From: CAVSWT01 sp963731745
GTDB taxonomy: Bacteria; Bacteroidota; Ignavibacteria; Ignavibacteriales; Ignavibacteriaceae
Length of the DNA: 64,000 nucleotides
Assembly: GCA_963731745.1 (NCBI GenBank)
Contig: CAVSWT010000010.1
Coordinates: forward strand, 501,147 to 565,146
Direction: 5' to 3'
The notes beneath the pieces were generated by a model that worked only from the letters and a program-made list of their open reading frames with translations, made no database searches and was not told the origin of the DNA. The translations under genes were made by a program, and so were the position numbers. Within the stretch, counting starts at the first letter, position 1. The number at the start of each line of letters is the position of its first letter. Positions 44,758 through 55,904 of this stretch are shown one piece after another.

Positions 44758-47700
44758 ATGAAGTTACCGAATATGAATCTAGTAAAATACTCTTTAATAT
44801 TATTAATTGTTATTGCAACGAGATTAGTTGCCCAAATGGATAATATCGAATTTCACAGATATACCACTTCCGATGGGCTATCCACTAACTGGAATATAAA
44901 TGGAATTGTTCAGGATGAAGATGGATATATATGGGTGGCAACATCAGAAGGATTAAATAGATTCGATGGATACGATTTTAAAGTTTTTCGTTACAATCCG
45001 CTTGATAGTATCTCATTAAGGACAAACAATGTTACTTCACTTTTGATAGATAGTAAAAACAGATTTTGGCTTGCCTCTTTCGGGGCGCCAAACGGTGGGA
45101 TAAGTCAATGGAATTCGGAAACAGAGACATTCATTAATTATAAACCAGAAGATAGTGATACAAATTATTTATTCCCCTGGGCTCTCACAAAATTATTTGA
45201 AGATAAATCCGGAAATCTCTGGGTTGGTTCTGTGCTAGGATTAGATATTTTTAATCCCGAAACAGGCAAGTACTTACATTATACCGATAATAAATCAGAA
45301 TTCTCTTCATTAAAGAAAAATTATATAACCGCAATCAACCAAGATTCAAAAGGAAATTTATGGATAGGTACTTTAAATAATGGACTTGTGAAATATAATC
45401 CGGTAACCAAAGAATTCCAGAGATTTAAAAAGGAAACCAATAATGAAAAAAGTTTAATGTCCAATCATGTTAATTCTATTTATGAAGATAAAGAGGGTAC
45501 ATTATTTATTGGAACAAATCTTAGCGGATTTCATATCTATGACTATTCAACTAATTCCATAATTAGAATACCGGGAGATTATGCAGACTTTCAAAATTTG
45601 AAGGTTCCGGAGAGCAAAGGCCCCGTGTTCGGGCAAGATGGTGCAATTTCAATAATCAAACGAACTAAGGACGGAAGCTTTTGGCTTGGGACAACTAATG
45701 GAGGTTTAAAAGTTTATGACAGAAATTTTACAAGCTATAATGCCTTCATAAACGATCCTTTGGATGAATCAAGCTTAAGCGATGATTATGTAACTACAAT
45801 TTTTGAGGATAATCAGAATAATATTTGGCTTGGTACAATTTCGCGTGGATTGATGAAAGTTGTGCCCTCCAAATCTTTATTCAAACCGGAAGGAAATCAA
45901 CTCGAACTTCTAAATACATTAAAAGATAAACATATCCGTGCAGTATATGAAAGTAAGAATGGAACATTATGGATTGGAACAATAGATGGGTTGCTGCTTG
46001 AGTATGATCCGCAGAAAAAAATAATTGTAGAATATAATTCAGACCTTGCGCCGGGTTCGAAAAACAAATTGAGCGGACCTGACATCGATGCAATTTATGA
46101 AGACAAAGAAGGAATTATTTGGATAGGCACATTCAGTGGTATTGATAAGATAGATACTAAAAACGGAATAATAACCCCTCATATACAAGTAAATTATGAG
46201 AATAAACTTTATGATTTCCGAAACGACATTGAATCTATAATTGAGGCTGATGATCACAATCTTTGGGTTGCCGTGTGGGACCAAGGTGTATTTAAATTTA
46301 ACAAGGAGACTTCAGTTATTAAATATTTCGGTTTCGAGGGTTTTGACTCAACAAGCCTATCTACTAACCAAATATTTACACTCTTTAAATCAAGAAAAGG
46401 TGATTTATGGGTGGGAACCTCCGATGGATTAAATTTATTAATCAATGAATCTTCCAGGACATATAAGCATTATTTATTGGGGACTTCTGTAAGTTCCATT
46501 CATGAGGATGCCAACGGCAACTTATGGGCGGGGACAAACAATGGTCTCTATAAACTTGATCTCAAAAACAATAATATTCAGCATTATACAAAAGACAAAG
46601 GCTTGCCAAGCAATTTAATTGGAGGAATTTTAAGTGATGATGAAAATTATCTTTGGGTTGGAACCTCTGCTGGGCTGGTTAGATTTAATCCCCGAGACGA
46701 AACATTTCTTAAATATGATGAATCAGACGGCGCACAATCAGATCTTTATGAAACCGGTAATTCATTCTTCAAAACAAAAAAGGGATTATTATTATTTGGC
46801 AGCTTCGATGGTATCACTGTATTCGATCCGGCTAAAATAAAACATAATACTCGTCCGCCTAAAGTGTTGGTAACTGGCGTAAATATTTTTAATACTGAGA
46901 GTAATTCCGAATCTTCATCAAGTCATTGGAAAAATCAAATAAATAAGTCTTTAAAACTAAATCATTCCCAGAATGAATTAATATTTGAATACGTAGGAAT
47001 TCATTTTGCCCATCCCTTAAGAAATACTTACCAATATAAACTTGAGCCATACGACCAGAAATGGCAGCCGATTACTCAGCAGAGATTAGCAAGATATACA
47101 AATTTGGCACCGGGAGATTATGAATTTAAAGTTAAAGCTGCAAATAGCGACGGCGTGTGGAGTGAAAACTTTGCTTTTATTAAATATTACTATTCTTCCT
47201 CCATGGTGGAAAACCTGGTGGGCTTATTCTTTTTATGTTTTAGCATTTGTCGGCATACTTGGCGGAGCGAGAAAAATTGAACTCGACAGAAGAAAAGAAA
47301 AAGAAAATAAAAAATTCCTTCAGCTTGAAAATAAAAGAAAGACCAAAGAATTAGAGGAAGCAAGGCAGCTTCAATTATCAATGCTTCCAAAAGCAATTCC
47401 TCAACTCCCCCACTTAGATATTGCTGTTTACATGAAAACAGCTACGGAAGTCGGCGGCGACTATTATGATTTTAATGTTGGATTGGATGGAACACTAACT
47501 GTCGCAATAGGTGATGCAACCGGTCATGGAATGCAAGCAGGAACAATTGTTTCAATGACAAAAGCGTTGTTTGCTTCCGGAAGTTCAAAGCTCGATATGA
47601 AAACATTTTTTAGTCATAGCAGCGATGCATTAAAAGAAATTGAACTTGGAAGATTAATGATGGCTTTTATGATGATTAAAATTTATAATCATAATATTGA

Positions 47701-48055
47701 AATTTGTAATGCAGGAATGCCGCCTCTTTTTATTTTTAGAAAACAGTCAAATCAAGTTGAAGAAATAATGTTAAAAGGAATGCCGTTAGGAGCTATGAAA
47801 AATTTCCCGTATGAAATAAAGGAAACAGAAATATCTGCAGGAGATACTTTGCTATTGTTAAGCGATGGATTTCCTGAATTGAAGAACGAAACCGGGGAAC
47901 AATATAATTATAGCCGTGTTCGAAAAGCATTTGAATCTGCTGCAGAAAAGCAGCCGGAAGAAATTATCAGCTATTTAAAGGAAGAAGGCTTTGATTGGAT
48001 TAAGGGAAAAGAACCTGATGATGATGTAACGTTTGTAGTGATTAAGGTTAAATAA
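44758..48055 (+). CDS. propeller receptor with SpoIIE-type PP2C phosphatase (phosphatase 4), one frameshift
   Basis: One gene read in two frames. The first frame (44758-47280) holds the signal peptide, propeller repeats and Y_Y_Y domain, then runs into unrelated residues. The second carries on with ITILPPWWKTWWAYSFY (transmembrane helix), the coiled coil and an intact PP2C domain (VGGDYYDF, GDATGHGMQAG, LLSDGFPEL, DDDVTFVV) to 48055. Removing one A in the A3 run at 47182-47184 restores FINITILPPWW and gives a 1098-residue protein with the same layout as phosphatase 3. The indel lies exactly where the conserved cassette begins, as do those in the next two genes. Confidence 0.85.
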
Positions 48056-48082
48056 AAATGTATTCAAAATAGAAACTGAGTA

Positions 48083-49975
48083 ATGAAAAAAATATATATT
48101 CTGATAATTTTTTATTCTGTTCTGTGTTCAGGCATTATTGCCCAACCTTTACCTGACAGTTTGAAAATCCGGTACAATGCAGCAAAGACAGATTCTGCTA
48201 AAGGAAAATGTTTGAGTATTTACATGAATACTTTCAATGGTGATTCTTCAGCCTGGAAAAATATTGTAGCATTGATCGGTTATTTCAAAAAAAATAATGA
48301 CCAGGTTGGAGAAGATTATGTTCAATTATTTACAGCCTTTAACCTTTCACAAACCGGTCAGTTTAATACTGCATTGAACCAGTCACTTCAAATATTATCG
48401 AGGTTTGAAGCAAGGCACGATGATTACGGAATAATAAATGCATATCTGAGAATTGGTGATGCCTTATATTTTTCCGGAGATTTTGGACAGTGCATTATGT
48501 ATTGTAAAAGGGCAATGTCTCGGGCACTGCTTGCCGGGGATAAAGAAATACTCTCTTCAATATATAATGAAATTGGCACTGCATATAACGAGATGAATAA
48601 GCCTGATTCGGGTTTGATATATGCACAAAAGGCAGTTAATTCTGATTATGAGCGAAACGATTCATCGAACCTATCCTCTTCAGTCGGCACGTTAGGCGAA
48701 AGTTATATTGCCAAAAAAGAATATGATAAGGCGATCCCCTTAATTAAAAAATCTGCCCGGATTGCAAAAGCTATTGATAAAGATTATACGCTTTCATGGG
48801 ATCTTAATGACCTCGCACAAATTTTCCTGGAGACAAACCAACTGGACAGCGCAAGATATTATGCACAGATGGCAGTTGAACTGTCAAGTGAAAATGGTTT
48901 TAAAGATCAGGTATTAAGGGCTTATGAATATCTGTATAAGTCATACGAAAAAACGGATACTAAAGACAGCGTATATAAATACTTCAGGCTTTCTATCAAT
49001 ACAAAAGATTCACTGTATACCGCTCAAAAGGCAAAGGACATGCAAACATTCAGTTTCCGCGAACAAATTCGCCAGCAGGAAATTGAACAGGATAAAATAC
49101 AATTACAAAACAAAATCAGAACTTATGGTTTGATCGCAGGAATAGTTGTGCTTCTTCTAATAGCTTTTCTACTTTTTATAAATAACCGTAGTCGTAAAAA
49201 AGCAAATGCGGCACTTCAAAAACAGAACGAGGTTATTCACTTAGAGAATGAACGCAAATCAAAAGAACTTGAAGAAGCACGCCAGCTTCAGCTTATCAAT
49301 GCTTCCAAAAGAAATTCCTTCACTCCCCCATCTTGATATTGCGGTTTACATGAAAACTGCTACTGAAGTCGGCGGAGATTATTATGATTTTAATGTTGGT
49401 TTAGATGGAACACTAACTGCTGCAATTGGTGATGCAACCGGGCATGGAATGAAAGCAGGAACAATTGTTTCGATGGCAAAAGCTTTGTTTGATTCCAACA
49501 GTTCCAGGCTGGATATGAAAACATTTTTTGTCCAAAGCAGCGCAACATTAAAAGGTATCGAACTTGGAAGATTAATGATGGCATTTATGATGATTAAAAT
49601 TAAAAATCAATTCTCTGGAAATTTGTAATGCCGGTATGCCTCCTCTTTTTATCTATAGAAAACAATCAAACAAAGTTGAAGAAATATTATTAAAAGGAAT
49701 GCCTTTAGGTGCAATAAAAAACTTTCCGTATGAAATAAGAGAAACAGAAATTATCATCAGGCGATACTTTCTAATGCTGAGTGATGGCTTACCTGAATTA
49801 AAAAATGAAAATGAAGAATTATTTGGTTATAGCCGTGTTACCAAATTCTTTAAATCAATTGCAGATAAAAAGTCCGAAGAGATAATCTACCTATTTAAAA
49901 GATGAAGGCTCTCGCTGGGTGAATGATAAAGACCCTGATGATGATGTAACATTTGTGGTAATTAAGGTTAAATAA
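48083..49975 (+). pseudogene. TPR receptor with SpoIIE-type PP2C phosphatase (phosphatase 5), several frameshifts
   Basis: The first part is intact: signal peptide (MKKIYILIIFYSVLCSGIIAQ), TPR-type helical repeats (about residues 40-320), a transmembrane helix (about 350-370, LIAGIVVLLLIAFLLFI) and a coiled coil. The PP2C domain is then broken by about five single-base indels: extra bases near 49291, 49611, 49753 and 49888, and one missing near 49770. Repairing them gives a full PP2C domain ending at 49975 (about 629 residues), with GGDYYDF, GDATGHG, LSDGLPEL and DDDVTFVV. As written the protein would stop at 49336. The codons between indels are well preserved, so decay is very recent or the indels are assembly errors. 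Confidence 0.75.
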
Positions 49976-50016
49976 AAATGTATTAATTACTAGCTTCTAT
50001 AATTATTAATATTATT

Positions 50017-52070
50017 ATGAAAAAACTATTTCTATTATCTCTTTTGTTTACTATCTCAACTTTAAGCCAAACGTCAGATACTACTTACATTAATGGGGAT
50101 AGCTTAAATTCAAATAATATTCAAATCTTTAAAAAATGGGACTATCATCCTGGTGATGACAGCACCTGGAGGCAAGTTAAATTTTCTTCTGTTAGCTGGG
50201 AGGCAGCTGATTGCAGATTAAACCTCGACTCAATAAAAGCTAATAATTGGGATGGAATTGGCTGGTTCAGAAAAACTGTCCGGATAGATTCTTCTTTGAT
50301 GAATAAAACTATAGCTATGACACTTAACCATTACGGAGCTTCCCAATTATACGTTAATGGAAAGCTTATTAATAGTTTTGGAAAAGTTTCAAAAAATAGT
50401 GAAGGGGAAGAAATTTATTACTCTAACAGTGAACCTATAATAATAAATTTTGATTCGAGCTCTTTATATTTGATTGCAGTCAGGTACTCCAATCATTTAC
50501 CGATTGAACATCCATATTTGTATAAAAGATTCAGAAACACGGGGGGGTTTTATCCTACATTTAAAAGTTTGAGTGAAGCAAATAATTATTACGGAGTTAC
50601 ACAGGCAAATAGTACCGCTACAGCTGCATTTATATGTGCAATATTTTTATCCATTTCGGTAATCTATTTTTTGTTGTTCCTGTTTTACTCCAGCCAAAAA
50701 GAATATCTATACTATTCAATATTCACATTTTCATTGTCTTATCTCTTTTCTGCAAGTGCACTTACTAACATCCTTCATTCAAGTATAATTTATTTTTTCG
50801 TAGATTCAACAATTAGCTGGGTTTTTCAACTTGCACTATTTATCAGTCTTCTGGCCTTTCTCTATCAAATATTTTATCAAAGGTTACTAAAGCTTTATCG
50901 TTACTTATTGGTCTTAGCAATTACGGTTTATATCCTCCAGTTCTTCAATTCCCTAGGAACTATTCCTGAATATATATTGGGAACCATAGTTGTTTTTATC
51001 TCAATAGAAATACTCAGAGTTATTTTACTATCGATAAAACATAAAAAAAATAATGCATGGGTTATCGGTACAGGTTTATGTGTTTTTGCAAGTGGAATAT
51101 TAATCATATTTATCCTTAACATACTTTTTGGAAAAGTCAATTTAAATGGATTATATGGACTAGTATTTTTATTCAGCGTACCATTATCAATGTCAATCTA
51201 CCTTGCACGAAGTTCGTCTCAAACAAATAAAAATTTGGAAATTCAATTAACAAACGTTCAAAAGCTTTCAGCAGAGGCAATTGAACACGAGAAAAGGACG
51301 TCCAAATTAGAATTGGAATCACAATTAATTAAATTAGAAAATGAACGTAAAAGCAAAAGAATTAGAGGAAGCAAGGCAGCTTCAGTTATCAATGCTTCCA
51401 AAAATAATTCCTCAACTCCCCCACCTAGATATTGCTGTTTACATGAAAACAGCTACGGAAGTCGGCGGCGATTATTATGATTTTAATATTGGATTTAGAT
51501 GGAACACTAACTGTAGCTATTGGTGATGCAACAGGCCATGGAATGAAAGCCGGAACAATTGTTTCAATGACGAAAGCATTATTTGATTTCAAACAGTTCA
51601 AAGCTTGATATGAAAACATTTTTTAGTCATAGCAGTGATGCATTAAAAGAAATTGAACTTGGAAGATTAATGATGGCTTTTTTGATGATTAAAATTAATA
51701 ATCAGAATACTTGAAATTTGTAATGCAGGAATGCCTCCTCTTTTTATCTACAGAAAAAATACAAATGTAAGTTGAAGAAATAATGTTAAATGGATTGCCG
51801 CTAGGTGCAATGAAAAATTTCCCGTATGAAATAAAGGAAACAGAAATATCTGCAGGAGATACTTTGCTATTGTTAAGTGATGGATTTCCTGAATTGAAGA
51901 ACGAAACCGGGGAACAATATAATTATAGCCGTGTTCGAAAAGCATTTGAATCTGCTGCAGAAAAGCAGCCGGAAGAAATTATCAGCTATTTAAAAGAAGA
52001 AGGCTCTCGCTGGGTTAATGATAAAGACCCCGATGATGATGTAACATTTGTTGTAATTAAAATAAAATAA
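50017..52070 (+). pseudogene. 7TM receptor with SpoIIE-type PP2C phosphatase (phosphatase 6), several frameshifts
   Basis: The first part reads through: signal peptide, a jelly-roll extracellular domain (about residues 20-180; GIGWFRKTVRID and LNHYGASQLYVNGKLI resemble carbohydrate-binding or 7TMR-DISM extracellular domains), seven hydrophobic helices (about 205-400), and a coiled coil (QLTNVQKLSAEAIEHEK). The PP2C domain is then broken by about five one-base insertions near 51349-51352, 51494-51496, 51586-51593, 51709 and 51767. The sum of frame changes matches the intact C-terminal end at 52070. Repaired length is about 682 residues. As written it would stop at 51480 with no phosphatase domain. 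Confidence 0.75.
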
Positions 52071-52086
52071 TAATAAGAGGTAATCC

Positions 52087-55000
52087 GTGAAGAAACAAAA
52101 TAATATTTTATTGATTGCATTTGTAATGATTTCAATTTTCAGTTCATATAAATTATTGCCTCAGGAAATTCCAAATTCGTTCGAGTCAATTTCTATAATA
52201 GATGGATTATCACATAATAATATTTGGGACATAGTACAGGATAGATACGGATATATGTGGATTGCTACTGACGATGGATTAAATAAATATGATGGATATA
52301 ATTTTAAAATATTTAAAAATGATCCCGCCGATTCTACAACGTTACCAGCTAATCAAGTAACATGTGTTTTTGAAGATCATGATGGAATTTTATGGGTCTC
52401 CACAAGCGGAGGGTTATCAAGATATGACCGAAATACTGAAAAGTTTAAGAACTACAAATTTGTAAACTCAAATGCAGAAAGAGCAAACTTTATTTATCGT
52501 CTACAAGAAGATTCAAAAGGTTATCTATGGATTAATACTTCTGTTGGCATCCGCAGTTTTGACAAGAAAAGTGAAACTTTTAAAGATTACGAAATTTTAA
52601 GAGAGGATAATGTAGTTGCCAATATTACAGGCCCAACTTTTTATACAATGCAAACTAAAAAAGGTGAATTATATTCCTCTTCGGCAGGATTTGGTTTAAT
52701 AAAATTTGATTACGAAAATAAACTGTTTGTACAATTAAAATTGAAGAATAACTTACAGAATATACTTTATGATAAATATAACAACGTAATGTATGAGGAT
52801 AGTAATGGAAATATTTGGTATGATGCACAGACTGCATTATATAAAATAGATATACGAAATTTAACCGGTGAGGCAGTTCTCAATTCTATAACCGGGAAAA
52901 TATATTCACAGGCAAGTGGATTATATGAAGTAGAAAAAGGAAAGATTTGGATTGGTACAGCTAACGATGGACTTTATCAGTATGATTTAACTACTAACAA
53001 ATCAATAAAACTTCCTGTGCAAGGTTATAAGGGTTACTACTGTTTTTATATGGATAAGAATGACCTCCTTTGGCTGGGAACCACATCAGGCGTTTTAAAA
53101 TATAATTTTGACAAAGCGCCGTTTGAACTTTATAAATTTGAAAGCAAAGTTAATCAAGAAAAACCTACTTGTATCAGTTTAGCTAAATCAAATAAATATA
53201 AAAACTTATTATGGCTCGGGACAAACAAAGGGCTGTATTCATTTGATAAAGTCAAGCAGTCAGTGAATAATGCATCATCGGTCATATCAAAAATTTCTGG
53301 CGGAAATAATCTTCAAATACAAGGGTTAATTGAAACAAATAATGAAAAATTATTTCTTGGAACTAGAGAAAATGGTTTATTTGTTTACAATTTGGCAAAT
53401 GGAAATTTAGAACAATACAAACCTATTATATATGATCAAACAAGTCTCCGTTTTAGTTCTGTAAATGCACTTTTCCAAGATTCAGAAAATCAAATTTGGG
53501 TCGGACAGCAAAATGGCCTCAGTATTTTTAATGAAAAACTGAAGACGTTTAAACGCATACCTAATTTTTTATTCAGGCAGTATAATAATAATCTGATTGC
53601 TTTTTTACATAAAATTAGAAAAGAACGGACACCTTTGATGCAGATGATTGACGTAGGCGATTTTGCAAATTTGTCAAAAGAATTTCTTGTATCAAGGGAC
53701 TCTTATCTTTTAGTCTCTTGTATTGGCGAAGGGCTGCCTCAAGTGGGAATGGCCGATTATGGCTGGCTGCAGTCTATTGATAAAGATACTTTGTGGACAA
53801 TGAGAAATTTTAATAAAACTTTTCATGCCAGCGGTAACTTTAAAAATAGACAGCTGATCGGATTTATACACATTAAAAAAGGACGATACAAATTAAATTA
53901 TAAAACTGATGACAGTCATTCTGTACAATCATTTAATGCAACACCGCCTCAAGACAGTCTTTATTGGGGAATTGAACTATATACTCTTTCTGAAAATGAA
54001 TTTCAGAAATACAATAGTATTTTGAAAGATGATATTGACTCTGATTATATGAATGGAAATAATGTTAAAGCTATATATCAATCAAAAGATAAACTGATTT
54101 GGGCAGCTACATACGATGGAGTGAGCATTATTGATCCAAAAACATTTAGTATAAAAAATATTGAAATGGATTCTAAAAATGAGTTGTCAATCAGCAGTAA
54201 TTCAGTAGAAGATATTTGTGAAGATAATTTCAGTAATATCTGGATAGCAACGCAAGATGGCTTGAACAAATATGATCGTAAAAGAAATAAAATTATTATT
54301 TATCGTGAAAAGGATGGGCTGCCCTCAAGCAATCTGAAATCGATTCAGTTGGATAATGAAGGTAATTTATGGATTAGCAGTATTAAAGGAATTACAAAAG
54401 TTGAGATTTCTGATAGTGCAAAAGCACCGATATTCATTAACTATGATGTTCGCGATGGTTTGCAAGGTTATACTTTTCTCGGAGATGCCTCATTAAAAGA
54501 TACAGATGGGAAAATGTATTTTTCAGGCCTCGACGGATTTAATGCATTTATTCCAGGGCCAACAGATAAATCATTACCTGATGTTGTAATTAATAGTATA
54601 TCCGTATCTAACAATTCAGTTGATGAATTGTACCAGAATTTATTAGATACAAAAGATTTAAATAGTATTAAAGAAATTGATTTACCTTACGATCAAAACG
54701 ATATATCATTCGAGTTTGCATCAGTTCATTTTGCAAGGCCTGATAAAAATAGAACAGCATATATGTTAGAAGGAGTTGACAGAAATTGGAATTTAAATAA
54801 TAGAAGATTCGCATCTTATACCAACCTGGACCCTGGTGATTATGTTTTTAAATTAAAAGGCTCTAATGGCGATGGCATATGGAATGAAAAGGTAAAGCAA
54901 ATTAAAATACATATTTCTCATCCCTGGTTTAGTAACTGGACTGCATACTCCATTTACGGTGTAATATTTTTCGGTCTCTTATATGGAATTCGAAAATTTG

Positions 55001-55839
55001 AAATGGGCAGGCAGCTAAAAAATATACAATTGAAGGAAACAAGATTAAGAGCAGAAGCAGCAGAGCTGCAGGCCAAAGCAAGTGAAGCTGAAAGGCGAGC
55101 CCTGGAATCTGAAAATCTGCGGAAAAGTAAAGAGCTTGAAGAAGCCCGGGAATTGCAGCTTTCAATGCTTCCAAAAACACTTCCCAATCTCCCCCATTTA
55201 GATATTGCAGTATATATGAAAACTGCTACTGAAGTCGGCGGAGATTATTATGATTTTCATGTTGGTTTAGATGGAACTTTAACTGTTGTTGTTGGAGATG
55301 CCACCGGACATGGAATGAAAGCCGGAACAATGGTGACATCAACTAAAAGTTTATTTAATACACTTGCGCCAAATCCAAATATTATAGATACATTTCATGA
55401 AATAACCAGATGCTTGAAATTAATGCATCTGGAAAAATTATCAATGTGCATGACGATGTTAAAAATTATTGGAAATCGGGTTCAATTTTCTGCGGCAGGA
55501 ATGCCCCCTGTTCTTTTGTATCAAAGAGATAATCAGACTATTGAAGAATTGGTAATGAAAGGAATGCCGTTGGGAACTTTTGATGACTTTCCCTATGTCA
55601 TAAAAGAAAGAAATTTAAATTCCGGTGATGTTATTTTAATTGTAAGTGATGGCCTGCCGGAATTGTTTAATGATAACAAAGAAATGTTTGGCTATAAAAG
55701 AATGCGTAACATTTTTGAAGAATCTGCTGATAAAAATCCCGAAATAATAATAAAGAATTTAAAAGACGCCGGATCAGAATGGGTAAAAGACAAAGATCCG
55801 GATGACGATGTAACTTTTGTTGTAATTAAAGTTAAATAA
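52087..55839 (+). CDS. propeller receptor with SpoIIE-type PP2C phosphatase (phosphatase 7)
   Basis: A 1250-residue membrane receptor phosphatase. Signal peptide, propeller repeats (about 35-495), inserted non-propeller domain (about 505-635), further propeller repeats, Y_Y_Y domain (about 860-940), transmembrane helix (about 948-966), coiled coil with repeated EAAELQAKASEAE-type heptads, and PP2C domain (about 1038-1250) with VGGDYYDF, GDATGHGMKAG, IVSDGLPEL, DDDVTFVV. The start is GTG with AAGAGG at 52074-52079; no ATG lies before the signal peptide. In the PP2C domain, the middle section (STKSLFNTLAPNPNIIDTF) is like phosphatase 8 and unlike phosphatases 3-6. Confidence 0.92.
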   Translation: MKKQNNILLIAFVMISIFSSYKLLPQEIPNSFESISIIDGLSHNNIWDIVQDRYGYMWIATDDGLNKYDGYNFKIFKNDPADSTTLPANQVTCVFEDHDGILWVSTSGGLSRYDRNTEKFKNYKFVNSNAERANFIYRLQEDSKGYLWINTSVGIRSFDKKSETFKDYEILREDNVVANITGPTFYTMQTKKGELYSSSAGFGLIKFDYENKLFVQLKLKNNLQNILYDKYNNVMYEDSNGNIWYDAQTALYKIDIRNLTGEAVLNSITGKIYSQASGLYEVEKGKIWIGTANDGLYQYDLTTNKSIKLPVQGYKGYYCFYMDKNDLLWLGTTSGVLKYNFDKAPFELYKFESKVNQEKPTCISLAKSNKYKNLLWLGTNKGLYSFDKVKQSVNNASSVISKISGGNNLQIQGLIETNNEKLFLGTRENGLFVYNLANGNLEQYKPIIYDQTSLRFSSVNALFQDSENQIWVGQQNGLSIFNEKLKTFKRIPNFLFRQYNNNLIAFLHKIRKERTPLMQMIDVGDFANLSKEFLVSRDSYLLVSCIGEGLPQVGMADYGWLQSIDKDTLWTMRNFNKTFHASGNFKNRQLIGFIHIKKGRYKLNYKTDDSHSVQSFNATPPQDSLYWGIELYTLSENEFQKYNSILKDDIDSDYMNGNNVKAIYQSKDKLIWAATYDGVSIIDPKTFSIKNIEMDSKNELSISSNSVEDICEDNFSNIWIATQDGLNKYDRKRNKIIIYREKDGLPSSNLKSIQLDNEGNLWISSIKGITKVEISDSAKAPIFINYDVRDGLQGYTFLGDASLKDTDGKMYFSGLDGFNAFIPGPTDKSLPDVVINSISVSNNSVDELYQNLLDTKDLNSIKEIDLPYDQNDISFEFASVHFARPDKNRTAYMLEGVDRNWNLNNRRFASYTNLDPGDYVFKLKGSNGDGIWNEKVKQIKIHISHPWFSNWTAYSIYGVIFFGLLYGIRKFEMGRQLKNIQLKETRLRAEAAELQAKASEAERRALESENLRKSKELEEARELQLSMLPKTLPNLPHLDIAVYMKTATEVGGDYYDFHVGLDGTLTVVVGDATGHGMKAGTMVTSTKSLFNTLAPNPNIIDTFHEITRCLKLMHLEKLSMCMTMLKIIGNRVQFSAAGMPPVLLYQRDNQTIEELVMKGMPLGTFDDFPYVIKERNLNSGDVILIVSDGLPELFNDNKEMFGYKRMRNIFEESADKNPEIIIKNLKDAGSEWVKDKDPDDDVTFVVIKVK

Positions 55840-55904
55840 TCGTAAATCATGTTCATTTATTAATGTTAGCTTCTATTTTCATTCACACAAAAACCGGGTT
55901 AGCT

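Noticed and set aside
47120..48055. Independent cytoplasmic PP2C gene starting at 47120
   Set aside because: Its first residues are an out-of-frame reading of the Y_Y_Y domain, and one extra A at 47182-47184 explains the split from the propeller part.
51341..52070. Two separate small genes at 51341-51526 and 51783-52070
   Set aside because: They are pieces of one PP2C domain; the frame offsets match a chain of one-base insertions.
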